Below, one piece after another: positions 24,001 to 32,796 of a stretch of DNA of 64,000 nt. The notes below the pieces were generated by a model. It was not told the DNA's origin. It searched no databases and was given only the letters and a program-made list of their open reading frames with translations. The stretch is from Chrysaora quinquecirrha. Its lineage: Eukaryota; Cnidaria; Scyphozoa; Semaeostomeae; Pelagiidae. The translations under genes were made by a program, and so were the position numbers. The stretch spans positions 228,325-292,324 of the forward strand of contig JACTAT010000106.1 in NCBI GenBank assembly GCA_014526335.1. The letters run 5' to 3'. Within the stretch, counting starts at the first letter, position 1. Each line of letters starts with the position of its first letter.

Positions 24001-27000
24001 AACACTTCACATCGGTAAATTTATTAATTCATATTCACATTTACACAGACTCCCCCAGCTGCTCTAATCGTGAATGCAGTATGCGTCGTTTCAGACCTTG
24101 TTTAAGACCCCGGGGGGTACTTCACTTATGAATGGACGGGGATGTGCCGCCCAGATTTCGGAAACCCACCCACTTATAATGTAAATCTTTGCAGAAACAG
24201 ACCCTATTTTATGAGTAGCAATAAGCGGAATATGAGAATAATAAGACTTTCTAGACCTATTTATTGCTTGATATTGTACTACGAACATCTTTGATGCGAT
24301 TTTGCCACTTTTCTGACCGAAGAATTAAAGTTAAACTTTCGACTTTTCTTCAATTTGCCACCCACTTTTATGGGGTTTTGGTTAAAATCATACCCATGTT
24401 TAGAGAATTTCAGTGCCCAAAACCCACCCATATGGGCGGCACATACCCGTACCCAAAATGATGCTACATGAGATATTGTATCTTGTCTTAGAGTTATCAA
24501 TGAAATTCTTTGCATTTCCTTTCTAAGAACATCTGCTTTCGGAATCTACATCTTGTTTTTATGCCTAGGCCAAAATTGCCAGTATTTTTGCAGATTTTGT
24601 GGCCGGTACCAGGGCCATAATCGATTAGACGGTTGAGATTCGAGGAAATTTGATTTGGAGCCTGAGGACGAGGTTGGCCTTTACTATCTAACGAGTTTCT
24701 AGGACCAACCTGATATGTAGCTGAATTCCAATGGGCGCTTATTCAAGGGAGGGCGCTTATTCGAGGAATTACGATGTTGTCATAAAGTTGGTCATAAAGA
24801 CAAGATGAAATTCTGAAATTATCGAGTTAAGACTTTAACTGTAACCCATGATTTCTATTTCGAAACACTCGTGACAGTCTCCTGCAGTACGTACTGAAGG
24901 TGAAGGTGAAATGGTGTTTTAGTGCCAGTCGCTAGGATCTCAATAGTAGGTTAACTAATCGAGACCTCGACCCTGGCCGTGACGTGACGCTACCGTGGCT
25001 GGGCTCGAACCCTGACCACACTGAGCTTCTGACACCACGAGCTAGCTGGATTACACCACGACGCCACAGCACCTTCTAACTTCTACTCTACTTCTGTTCA
25101 CCTTATAGCTCCTTTATGCTCTCCTCAGACCAGCACTCCCTTTATGGTTGTAACAGCTTGTTCGAGTACAGTAAAAATCAAGATGCCTCAGACGTGTGCT
25201 GCTAAAGATGAATTAGTTTTGCTCTCAGAGATTTTCTTGAATATACGAATGATTGTTTCTCGTCCGTTGTAGATCCGTATAACTGGACTGGCACTAATGC
25301 TGTCATTAAAGGGAAAAAGCTGTGGAAGGTACAGTAACGTTTAAAGAGTAAGAAATAGACCTTTTCAAAAGGTCTGGGTCGAGGTGACATTTTTCTGGAA
25401 GATGGCGGATATCTTGAGTGAGGAAATCTTCTCCGCATGCAACGACCGGGATTGTGGTCGCGTAAGGAGAGGTAGTGCAGCAACTTTTGCAGCAAATTCA
25501 CGAACAATCGAAGAGAAAATTTTTATTCGCAGCGTATTGTTAAAGAATGGAACTCTTTACCAGTAAATGTCGTCGATGCAAAGGACTTAGTGACATTTGA
25601 AAAACTTTATGACAGTTTAAATGGAAGCTCTTAATTTGAATTTCGAGTAGATTAGTTGTAGTAGCAGAACTCAACCAGGGTTTTATAGGCCTTAGCCTTC
25701 CAGCCCCTTTTACTACTTATATTATTATTATTATTAAAAGAGACAAAGGAATCTGCGAAAATAAATGCTGAAAATATCTGCAGAAACTCAGAAAACAAGA
25801 TGCAAGTTACAAGCAACAAGAAATGTACTTAATAGAATGCCTCCTTGAACAGATAAGCTGGGCTGGGATTTGAATCCTTTCTTTCACTTCTACTCCAATT
25901 ATTAGTGAATTTAAAGCAAAATTGTTGCACTACTTCTCCTGAAGCGACTGCGACCCATGTCGTTGCATGCAGAGAGATTTCCCTTTCTCAAGATATCTGC
26001 CATCTTCCAGAAAAATGCCGAGCCGATCCAGACCTCTTTGAAAAGGTCTATTGTGTTAAATGGCCCAATCATGTCAATCTTCCTTGCCAGAATTTCACGA
26101 AAAACAGCATGCTCTTTACTTTTTAGATGTACCCTCCTGGCCAAGATCAGTTTCTTTATGTCCCACCTGGCAGGAAGTCGGGATTCCTTTGGATTGCCCG
26201 AAGTACCAGAGCTCTGTTGATGCCTATGATTATAATGCAAGAAAATACCCATTATTCAAAAAGGCAAAAGCAATAGAGTTCGCACAACTGCCTGGAGAAA
26301 TGCTCATTATACCGACTGGTTGGTTTCATCAGGTAATGTTCATATGTTTGCTTCTTAATAGGCCTACTCGTGTCATTAAGGCAGCTTCAATATTTTTGCG
26401 CTTTATTAATCGATATCATTTCAAGCTGCTACAAAAAACCAACTGCTAGAGAGGCTAAGTAAATATAAATAGACCTTCTCGACGAAAGGCCATCGCGATT
26501 GGAATTTTTCACAACTTCAATATATCGAGTTTTCGATGCTAAAATCGTTTAAAGCACCATAACTTAATCTAGGTGCAAAGTTTCGCTGCCCTAGCGCTGG
26601 TATTATTGGTTTTATGAGCGCTCAAAGTTCCCGATTCTATAAGTGGGGGATGACGCTTCCCGGTACGCCAGGACAGAGCAGCCGGTACACGGCACGGCAG
26701 ACTTAAAATCGACCCGGTACGGTACAAACCCGGTACGGTACATGGTACATTTGAAAAACCATAACACGCACATGCGTGAAAACTGGAACACTGGTAGATT
26801 GTCAAGAATACTGACCGGTGCGCTAAAAAAAGCCGGTACAACGGTACATTGATCATAGCTGTCACCCTCCACTTATAAGGGCTTTGAGTCGGAAAAGTGA
26901 CTGGGGGTAACTTTTCACCCCGACTGCTCAAAGCCCTGTTAAAATCGAAAACTTTGAATGGCTATAAAATCATTATTACAAGCTCTAAGATATAGTATAA

Positions 27001-27431
27001 CTAGTCAACTAGACTGAACTTTTCATGCTTAATACGAATATGATATCGAAAACTCTGTCTCGAAATTTTGAAAAATTTCCATAATCGTTGCCTTTCGTTT
27101 CGTTTAGAGGTCTTTTTCATGGTCCTAACAAGAATCTCATTTCTGATTTTACCATAACAGAAGATTTTGTTCAAAAATTAATAAGTTGGGAGAGGGCCGT
27201 TTATTATTCATCTTACCCATGGCATAGGCACAAGGCACCTAAGCTAACAAAACGATTTTTTTTATCGTCGCCCCGTTTTTGAATTTTTGGACCGCCGCCC
27301 TGCCCCGTCTTGTTTGAAATTTTTAGATCGTTAATGATTTTTCTCTCCTTATTTGTATATTTTAGGCATACAACGCTGAAGAAACATTGGCCATAAGCAG
27401 TCAGATAATGAATTCTCAAAACCATCGGTAA
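15017..27431 (+). CDS. Membrane-anchored JmjC-domain protein (probable hydroxylase)
   Basis: Seven exons: 15017-15372, 16658-16769, 22288-22437, 23909-24014, 25273-25328, 26127-26332, 27366-27431. The other junctions fit in phase; exon 6 is one base short (206 instead of 207), so the frame slips near 26178-26184 between 'VPPGRKSG' and 'PLDCPKYQ'. A lysine-rich N-terminus (residues 1-42) precedes one membrane segment (about 43-62, '[19 protein letters not shown]'), predicting a type II protein with a lumenal JmjC fold. Fe(II) ligands are visible: H-x-D in 'STLHIDPYNWTG' across the exon 4/5 junction, and the distal His in 'IPTGWFHQ'; 'GKKLWK' supplies the usual Lys. JmjC enzymes of this type hydroxylate or demethylate proteins using 2-oxoglutarate; the substrate is unknown. 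The last exon runs to TAA at 27429-27431, though 'cg|gtaact' could be a donor to an unseen exon. About 350 residues. The frameshift may be an allele, a sequencing error or early decay. Confidence 0.85.
15373..16157. other. Intron 1 of the JmjC membrane gene, first part
   Basis: No exon or mobile element was recognised. A CpG-richer stretch (15540-15850) with 'acgcgcg' pieces is noted. Confidence 0.5.
16158..16571. mobile_element. Foldback MITE, copy 1
   Basis: Almost the whole 414 bp is one inverted repeat: 'atagaccatttcaactaagg' at the left is mirrored by 'cttagttgaaatggtctat' at the right, and 'gcttctagtccttaagat' by 'aaggactagaagc'. The turn lies near 16365. A relative is at 59262-59644. 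It sits just upstream of exon 2 of the JmjC membrane gene. Non-coding. Confidence 0.9.
17755..20090 (+). pseudogene. LINE (non-LTR retrotransposon) reverse transcriptase, broken
   Basis: Reverse-transcriptase pieces are visible in order: '[20 protein letters not shown]', '[15 protein letters not shown]', a stop, then '[20 protein letters not shown]', 'LVFIDLKK', '[18 protein letters not shown]', and after an inserted element '[20 protein letters not shown]' and the catalytic box 'MYADDTSLY'. The frame is broken by stops, small indels and the 18368-19481 insertion, and the 5' part (endonuclease, ORF1) is missing. The C-terminal part (19800-20085) is frameshifted. Family within the LINEs (CR1/Jockey/RTE-like) cannot be fixed by eye. 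It lies wholly inside the hAT-like element. Confidence 0.9.
18368..19481. mobile_element. Non-autonomous element with 5-bp target duplication, copy 1
   Basis: Ends 'caggggcggatccagg' and 'cctggatccgcccctg' are inverted repeats, flanked by AGAAA (18363-18367 and 19482-19486). Removing the element and one AGAAA restores the LINE reading frame across the join, which proves the boundaries. Many copies of 'gagcaccggt' in both orientations lie near the ends. A 1.1-kb sister copy is at 41837-42962. The 138-codon frame at 18715-19131 has no homology and is probably chance. Confidence 0.95.
21291..21655. mobile_element. Foldback element with arms of about 110 bp
   Basis: 'ctgtgttgaatttctccctt' onward at 21310 is mirrored by 'aagggagaaattcaacacag' at 21617-21636, and 'tctagcaaaggccg', 'ttgcctccatt' and 'ttggtaacaaca' are likewise inverted on the two sides. 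The centre (about 21425-21510) holds an inner inverted pair 'gcggtttag'/'ctaaaccgc'. Non-coding; in intron 2 of the JmjC membrane gene. Confidence 0.88.
22064..22209. mobile_element. Short MITE, GTAGACTTATTACATT ends
   Basis: 'gtagacttattacatt' at the left and 'aatgtaataagtctac' at the right are inverted copies. A diverged relative with 'gtagacttactaca' and 'aagagtgggaggaag' lies at about 27570-27735. Confidence 0.8.
22470..23908. other. Intron 3 of the JmjC membrane gene
   Basis: A decayed repeat (about 22480-22915) has ends 'cccggggaggggg' and 'ccccccccggggaac' and many 'gatacccgaa' phrases inside. The rest shows no exon or clear element. Confidence 0.5.
24109..24460. mobile_element. MITE, GGGGGGTACTT family, copy 1
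   Basis: Runs from 'ccccggggggtacttc' to 'gggcggcacatacccgtacc'. It shares almost its full length with 43821-44193, for example 'attgtactacgaacatct' and 'ttagagaatt'. Both contain inverted 'gtgccgccca'/'tgggcggcac'. A shorter fragment lies at 50143-50225. Confidence 0.82.
24464..24715. repeat. Dispersed repeat, inverted copy of 52905-53119
   Basis: 'gaacatctgctttcggaatc' and 'gccaaaattgccagtatttt' here match the reverse complement of 52.9-53.1 kb. Both copies lie a few hundred bases from a tRNA-derived SINE. Confidence 0.8.
24899..25076 (-). mobile_element. tRNA-derived SINE, copy 1
   Basis: Read on the minus strand it starts 'gaaggtgctgtggcgtcgtg', has an A-box-like 'ggtgtaatccagctag', then a B-box-like 'ggttcgagccc' about 40 bases on. 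Three copies lie in the window (others at 49965-50130 and 53463-53635). RNA polymerase III internal promoters of this kind are the hallmark of SINEs. Confidence 0.85.
25353..26051. mobile_element. Foldback element with arms of about 130 bp
   Basis: 25353-25490 ('atagaccttttcaaaaggtc', 'ttctggaagatggcggatat') is mirrored by 25918-26051 ('atatctgccatcttccagaa', 'gaaaaggtctat'). The outer 20 bases are nearly palindromic in themselves. The interior carries a LINE-tail relic (25531-25634). It lies in intron 5 of the JmjC membrane gene, ending 75 bp before exon 6. Confidence 0.88.
25531..25634 (+). pseudogene. LINE C-terminal relic
   Basis: One frame reads '[20 protein letters not shown]' then '[10 protein letters not shown]' and a stop. 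The pattern W-N-x-L-P...VV-A...F...L is the usual end of cnidarian LINE reverse transcriptases. Only this tail remains, caught between the foldback arms. Confidence 0.6.
26460..27085. mobile_element. Foldback-type MITE with a nested CGGTAC-rich MITE
   Basis: The outer repeat begins 'atagaccttctcgac' and has 'gcgctcaaagttcccgattc' and 'gctttgagtcgg' halves on either side of an insert. The insert (26637-26879) has ends 'ctataagtgggggatgac' and 'gtcaccctccacttataag', and is full of 'ccggtacggtac' phrases. In intron 6 of the JmjC membrane gene. Non-coding. Confidence 0.65.
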
Positions 27432-27776
27432 CTTAACTTGCTCTTACTTTTATTCTACACGTAAATGATATACCAACAGCATTAAAATGTCAAAAGATCT
27501 TTAAGTCCGATTTGGCTGTTGTGTGTGTTAGTTTCCATCCTGTCACCATTCAATTCGGTATTATCAAAGTGTAGACTTACTACACAAGTCGTACTCTTTG
27601 GAAACAGTAACAATCACCTTTGAACAACCACAACAACCTCGTTTCTGTTTGCTCAGAGTACTCCGAGGAAACAGCAATTTTGTTGTTGTGGTTTTACTAG
27701 CTATTTCCGAAAGAGTGGGAGGAAGATAATACCAGGCCAGGCTACTTGTACTCCTGAGTATAAGCCCAGACTTCTA

Positions 27777-28023
27777 CACTTTTTTTTAATAAGCAACTGT
27801 TCAATAAGCAACCAGGGCTGAAATTGTGCTAAAATTTCTGGTGAAATAGCTTTCTTTATACTGTACATCCTTGCAAACTTGTCAGTTACATTGAGAAGCC
27901 AGAATAGAGCCAAAATAAGAGGTTTTAGGGGGTACCAGGCATTCTGTGACGGCTGAAATCCTAGATATGTTAAGCAACTCTTGAGGGCTGGACCAAAGTC
28001 AAGTTGCTTATTGAAAAAAAGTG
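27777..28023. mobile_element. MITE, CACTTTTTTTTAATAAGCAAC family, copy 1
   Basis: Ends 'cacttttttttaataagc' and 'ttgcttattgaaaaaaagtg', TA flanks. About 247 bp and nearly identical to 50266-50519. Internal 'taagcaac' phrases are repeated. Non-coding. Confidence 0.88.
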
Positions 28024-28025
28024 TA

Positions 28026-28768
28026 GAGGGGTGTTTGAAGGGGGGTCTGAAAGGGTAGAAACCGTAAAACCGCTCAAAATTTGCTCAAAACCGTAAAACC
28101 GTGAGATATTGTGAACAAAACCATATAGCAGGATGTTAAGTCTCCGTGTTCACAAAAATTGCACAGAATCTATGAAAACTCAAGGTTAGTCAACTTTTAC
28201 TGCTCACTTCACATTTTTGAGACGTTTTCCTCCCATGACATTATTTTTTATTTTATTGCGGGCTAACCTGTAGCTTCACTGAGTCGGCATTCAGTACCAA
28301 AACGTAAAATCTTAATCAAAAACCGGAAAAATAATCCAGAAATGCCGTAAAACCGTTCACCGACGAGATTTTCAAAACCGAAAAACCGCGTAATTTTTCG
28401 GGAAAACCGAAAACCATATCAGAGCCAAAATATTGGCAAAACAGATATATTTTGCCAATCAGCCACGGTAAATGATAAATAGATAAATAAAAAGTAACTA
28501 AAAAAATTAATGAACATTTTTTAGAGACCAGTGGTCGAGGCATGGAAACTACAGTAACAAAGCGAAGCGGAACGGATCAAGCGAACAACTGATTTTTTCT
28601 CATGAAAATGTCTCTGAGTCTGCGCGTGCGCGCAGGCTATATTTATTTGTTTCTATTGGACGCCACTCTACTCTGTATATTGTGCTGCACGAACGGATTA
28701 CAGATGCACTTGGCCTACGCTGCTTTTGAATGCACTGCAAAGTTTCAGAAAAGTCAGAGGAGTAACTC
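28026..28768. other. Intergenic, upstream of fucosyltransferase B
   Basis: 28050-28420 carries many 'aaccgtaaaaccg' phrases in both orientations, probably a decayed MITE. The rest, where a promoter is expected, shows no assignable site. The 66-codon frame at 28602-28802 overlaps the next gene and has no recognised homology. Confidence 0.5.
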
Positions 28769-30019
28769 ATGGAGGTCAGAAAACTCTTTGCTTTCTTCGT
28801 AGTTTTAGTTGCGTTGTTTTTCTTCCTAATTCAATTTGAATTTTCAACGAAATTCGTGCTTCGACTGTCCCCGACATGGTATTCAAAAATTCATTACGGC
28901 CTAGGCAACGCAGCAGTTACCGAAAATAACCTCATTGCTAGAAGCATAGAAATTGCCAATAATGCGAGCAAAACTAGAAGAAAGGTTATTCTGGTTTACA
29001 CAGCCTTGTTCGGAGCAAGAGAATGGTACCACCTCCCAGCGAAAGAAGCCTCTGATTTTACTGCAAAACGGGGTTGCAAAGTTCACAACTGTGAAATTAC
29101 TTATGATAACAATCGATTGAAGGAAAGTGATGCCGTTATATTTCATGCAAGAGATATGCCTTCGCCAGATTCATTGCGAGACATTAGTAGAAGAATACGA
29201 CCTTTACATCAAAGGTGGGTCTATTTTATATCAGAAAACCCCCTAAACACCCCAAACCCTTCAGCATTGAATGGACTATTCAACTGGACAATGACATACA
29301 AAAAAGAGAGTGATATTTGGATACCATACAAACGATATGCAAAAATAGACCCTTCTGATCCTGTTCCCAAAGTTATTGATTATGCAGCAGACAAAAATAA
29401 AGTGCCATCTCGAAAGCTTGTATTATGGGTTGTAAGCAACTGCGGACATGCAAGAGAGATTCTTGTAAAGAAATTACAAGATTTGATTTCTATTGATGTT
29501 GGGGGAGGGTGTGGTGGTCGATTTAAAAGCAATGTTGCTAATTGTAATAGTCAAGGTAGAGAAGGCTGTATGCAGAAAATCAAGGATTACAAATTTTATT
29601 TGTCATTTGAAAATGCATTTTGTGACCAATATGTGACAGAGAAATATTGGTATAATGCATTGGAACATGATGCTGTACCAATTGTTCTAGGTGGAGGGCC
29701 ATATAATGACCCAAAAGTTGCGATTCCTGGATCATTCATAAATGCACAAGATTTCAAAACAGTGAAAGATCTGGCTGATTATTTAATCTACTTGGATAAA
29801 AATGACACTGCATATAATGAGTATTTTGCATGGAAGCAGACTCATAAATTGCCTGTACATCTTGGTTGGCCTTACCCAGGAATATGGGGCTGTGAAATTT
29901 GTGAAAAACTACATTTTGACAGCAAACAAAGAGTCTATGATAAGTTATCTGATTTTTGGAGTTACGAAGATTGCAAGAACAGAGACGTAGCTTTAAATGA
30001 AATGCTGAAGAATTCTTAG
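28769..30019 (+). CDS. Alpha-1,3-fucosyltransferase (GT10), copy B
   Basis: Single-exon gene of 416 codons, paralogue of 8778-10013 in opposite orientation. Same plan: short N-terminus, signal-anchor (about residues 5-22, 'LFAFFVVLVALFFFLIQF'), stem, GT10 catalytic region with 'FYLSFENAFCDQYVTEKYWY' and 'NALEHDAVPIVLGGGPY', and a C-terminal 'CEIC'. The N-terminal 120 residues and the last 60 differ clearly from copy A; residues in between are nearly the same even at silent sites (29137-29843 here, 8964-9670 there, about 17 differences in 707 bases counted by eye). The predicted role is fucosylation of Golgi glycans; which linkage each makes cannot be read from sequence. Met at 28769 lies directly before the anchor. 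The flanking DNA is not shared with copy A. Confidence 0.95.
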   Translation: MEVRKLFAFFVVLVALFFFLIQFEFSTKFVLRLSPTWYSKIHYGLGNAAVTENNLIARSIEIANNASKTRRKVILVYTALFGAREWYHLPAKEASDFTAKRGCKVHNCEITYDNNRLKESDAVIFHARDMPSPDSLRDISRRIRPLHQRWVYFISENPLNTPNPSALNGLFNWTMTYKKESDIWIPYKRYAKIDPSDPVPKVIDYAADKNKVPSRKLVLWVVSNCGHAREILVKKLQDLISIDVGGGCGGRFKSNVANCNSQGREGCMQKIKDYKFYLSFENAFCDQYVTEKYWYNALEHDAVPIVLGGGPYNDPKVAIPGSFINAQDFKTVKDLADYLIYLDKNDTAYNEYFAWKQTHKLPVHLGWPYPGIWGCEICEKLHFDSKQRVYDKLSDFWSYEDCKNRDVALNEMLKNS

Positions 30020-30927
30020 TATGTTTATTGCAAATAGAGAAAAACAGTGATGGCGAGATTTATGTCAAGCAATGGAAACCCTCTGAATTTTTCTGAACTA
30101 AACTGATACGTTGATGAGTTGATAAAAGCTGAAATCTTTAAAAAAATTGCAAGGATCTTCATAAGCATCATCGTCAAAAGTTTTCTGTCCAAAGGACCTT
30201 TTTGACAAACAGTTGCAATTATGGAAATTTTTGACAATTTTGAGAAATAGAGTTTTTTGATAGATACCAAATTCATTTTAAGCAGCCAAAATTTAGTCAA
30301 GGAGCAAAGTTTTACTATCTTAGCACTTGTATTTGCACTTGTATTAGCATCTTAGCACTTGTCTTGTATTTGAGGGGCATTTCACTGTTCGAAGATATAT
30401 GTTAAATATATGTACGAGATATATGTTAAAACAAAAGGATTTTCAAGGGATATCCATTAACACAATAGGACTTCCAGCAAAGTGTACGGGATTTCCAAGG
30501 AGTGAAGTACTCCTCGCTTGTATTATTGATATATAACCCTTCAAAGTTTGCGATTTTAAAAGGGCTTTATTGACAGTTTTCACCATCAAAACCCCCATAG
30601 AACCAGGAACTTTGAAGGCTCATAAAATAAATAGTATGCTGGCTAGTAGGACAGTGAAACTTTGCACAAATGCTAAGTTTAGCATGCCTTTTATGATTTT
30701 AGTATCAATTACCTGGTATCTTGAAGTTTTGACAAATCTCAATCTTGGCAGCCTTTCGTTGAAAGGGTCCATTATTTTCAATCCAAAATGAAAAAAATTT
30801 CCTATTTACGGTCTTTTGGGCAGAATAGGTAGACTTAATACCTAAGTTGCATTTACCGCTATTAAAAGACTCGGGTAATACGTCTAAAGAGAAAGCATAC
30901 AAGATAAATTGGTAACTAACTAATATA
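30020..30927. other. Intergenic, repeat-like
   Basis: Diverged pieces of the 'gcaaagttt...tatcttagcacttgta' foldback family (compare 26.58 and 48.93 kb) lie at about 30290-30790. No gene was recognised. Confidence 0.5.
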
Positions 30928-31290
30928 CACGTTTTTTATAAGGAGCCTTAACTCTGAGTTGAGGCTGGAGTTCCTTAATTTTTCAACAAAATGAGGCTGA
31001 AGTTCCTTATGCTGTTCCTTTTCGTGAGATATGTTTGAATACTAATTTTTACAGCAAATTCATATAAACTTGCTTCATTTTCTAACTTAAAATATAAATG
31101 GAGTCTTCTTTGGAAGAACGATGGGAAATACATTGTTATTCTGCTATATTTTTGCACAAATCGTCTTGTTCTTAAAAAAAATTATTCTTAGTTTTTCATC
31201 CCAGCCTCAGCAGTTCCTTAAAGTTCCTTAATTTTTTGGGAATTTTCAGCCTCGGGTTCCTTATAAAGGTGTTCCTTATAGAAAAACGTG
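30928..31290. mobile_element. MITE, CACGTTTTTTATAAGGA family
   Basis: Left end 'cacgttttttataagga', right end 'ccttatagaaaaacgtg', flanked by TA. Repeats of 'gttccttaa' near both ends. Non-coding. Confidence 0.85.
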
Positions 31291-31604
31291 TACTTTCACC
31301 TATACGAGGTGCCTGTTCAAACAAGGAAATGGAGGTGTTATCTTTAGTCATAATGTCCCAAAGGTCTGAAAAAACAGTAGATTGTAAATATTTGAAAAAC
31401 TGTAATAACAAGACAGGCCTCTTGTTCCTGTATAAACAATTATTTGGGTGTAAGTTTAAAATACTTAGTAGTCTTCTGTATATTATGCTTCGTATTTTAG
31501 CAAAATCTGTTATTTAATCTTTTCTAAAAATTTTTTTCGCAATTCCAGTAAGTGAGCTTATTGAAACAGAATTGATTTTTTGCCTTAAACTTTAATATAG
31601 AAAT

Positions 31605-32216
31605 ACAACTGTTGACATCCGCTATCTCGAACTCTAAAGGGAAACTGGAATTTGCTCGAGATAGCGAATTTTCGAAATAACGGATGCCCCATACTAATAA
31701 AAACAATTATACTTTTTAAGTCAGAAAAGAACCCCTATTAACATGCAGGGTTACTGATCCCAAATTTCATCAAACAAGTCTGGTATTTTTTACATAGGAG
31801 TCCAAGCTCATCTGCTTTCATCCCTACTATTGGTGAAATTGAGATAATGGTGATGCAGCACATCTCGAAAGAGAACAGCTTCATCTATTGTATACATGGG
31901 CAGCATATCACTTAGCTGCTGCCATTCCCGCTCCGCTAGGCGAACTTCCCGCTCCGCTAGGCGAACATATTTTCAGCCTGTCTCTTTATCCAGTTCAGCA
32001 GCAAATTTGGCAAAGTTCGAGATAAAGAGCAGGTTTTCCTCCATGGGAATCGAAAGTGGTTCGATACAGCGAATGTTCGAGATAACGGGGTTCGAGAAAG
32101 CGGATGATTTTTCTATAGGTACAAACCCTTATACCAAAACGAGGGGAAAAGGAAAATCGTTCGAGATAGCGAAGGTTCGAGATAGCGGGCAGTCGAGATA
32201 GCGGATGTCAACTGTA
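31605..32216. mobile_element. Pogo/Tigger-like MITE
   Basis: Left 'tgttgacatccgctatctcg' and right 'cgagatagcggatgtcaact' are inverted repeats; 'ttcgagatagcg' phrases recur near the right end. This end sequence and a TA-type site are typical of pogo/Tigger MITEs. No coding sequence. Confidence 0.8.
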
Positions 32217-32602
32217 TAGAAATTCAACCAAAGCCCTGGCCAGTATCAGATAATGTTTGGAGTCAATTGTTGGGACCATTTGGCCACCCAGCTTGGGACT
32301 TGTTGGCTGTTGTTGGGAGTTGTTGGTTGAAGTTTGAATTGACGCGCTGTAGCCAATTAAATCCCGCCAAAAATCATTTCAAACAATAGCCGAACTAGCC
32401 CTAATTCTCGTCATGTAAACAATTGGCCACCCCATGAACCATGAACTAACAAAGCCCAACAACGTCCAACAAACGTTGGATATTGGGAGAAATTTTGGGA
32501 GCGTTTTGCCAGGGTTTTAGGACCCTATTATTCTAGGTTTAATTAAATGACAGATTTTGGTTGCGTAATTGCGTCAATTTCAAAATTTGCGAAAATTTCT
32601 TC
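32217..32602. other. Gene-free stretch
   Basis: Contains 'gttgttgggagttgttgg' and, further on, the inverted-type 'caacgtccaacaaacgttgg'. Probably a decayed MITE; boundaries not clear. Confidence 0.4.
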
Positions 32603-32796
32603 TTAGGGGTCAGTCATTTATAACTCTGGGTACCGGGGCGGGTTAGAATTGGTGGGGGTATGAAAATTAGTCAAAGGAAATAGGGGGGTATGAAAATTTT
32701 TTAGCAAGTTTTGAGGGGGTATGAAGTTTTTCAAATTTAATGTCTGGAGAAAATCAACTCAATGAGATGCAAATGTCTATTGATCTGTAATTTAAG

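Noticed and set aside
26060..26449. A single 129-codon frame as an independent gene
   Set aside because: Its second half is the JmjC exon 6 after the frameshift; its first part is intron and out-of-frame exon sequence.
30700..30790. Possible extra last exon of the membrane JmjC gene ('tttag|tatcaattacctgg')
   Set aside because: Only four or five residues would fit before a stop, and exon 7 already ends in TAA; coincidence is more likely.
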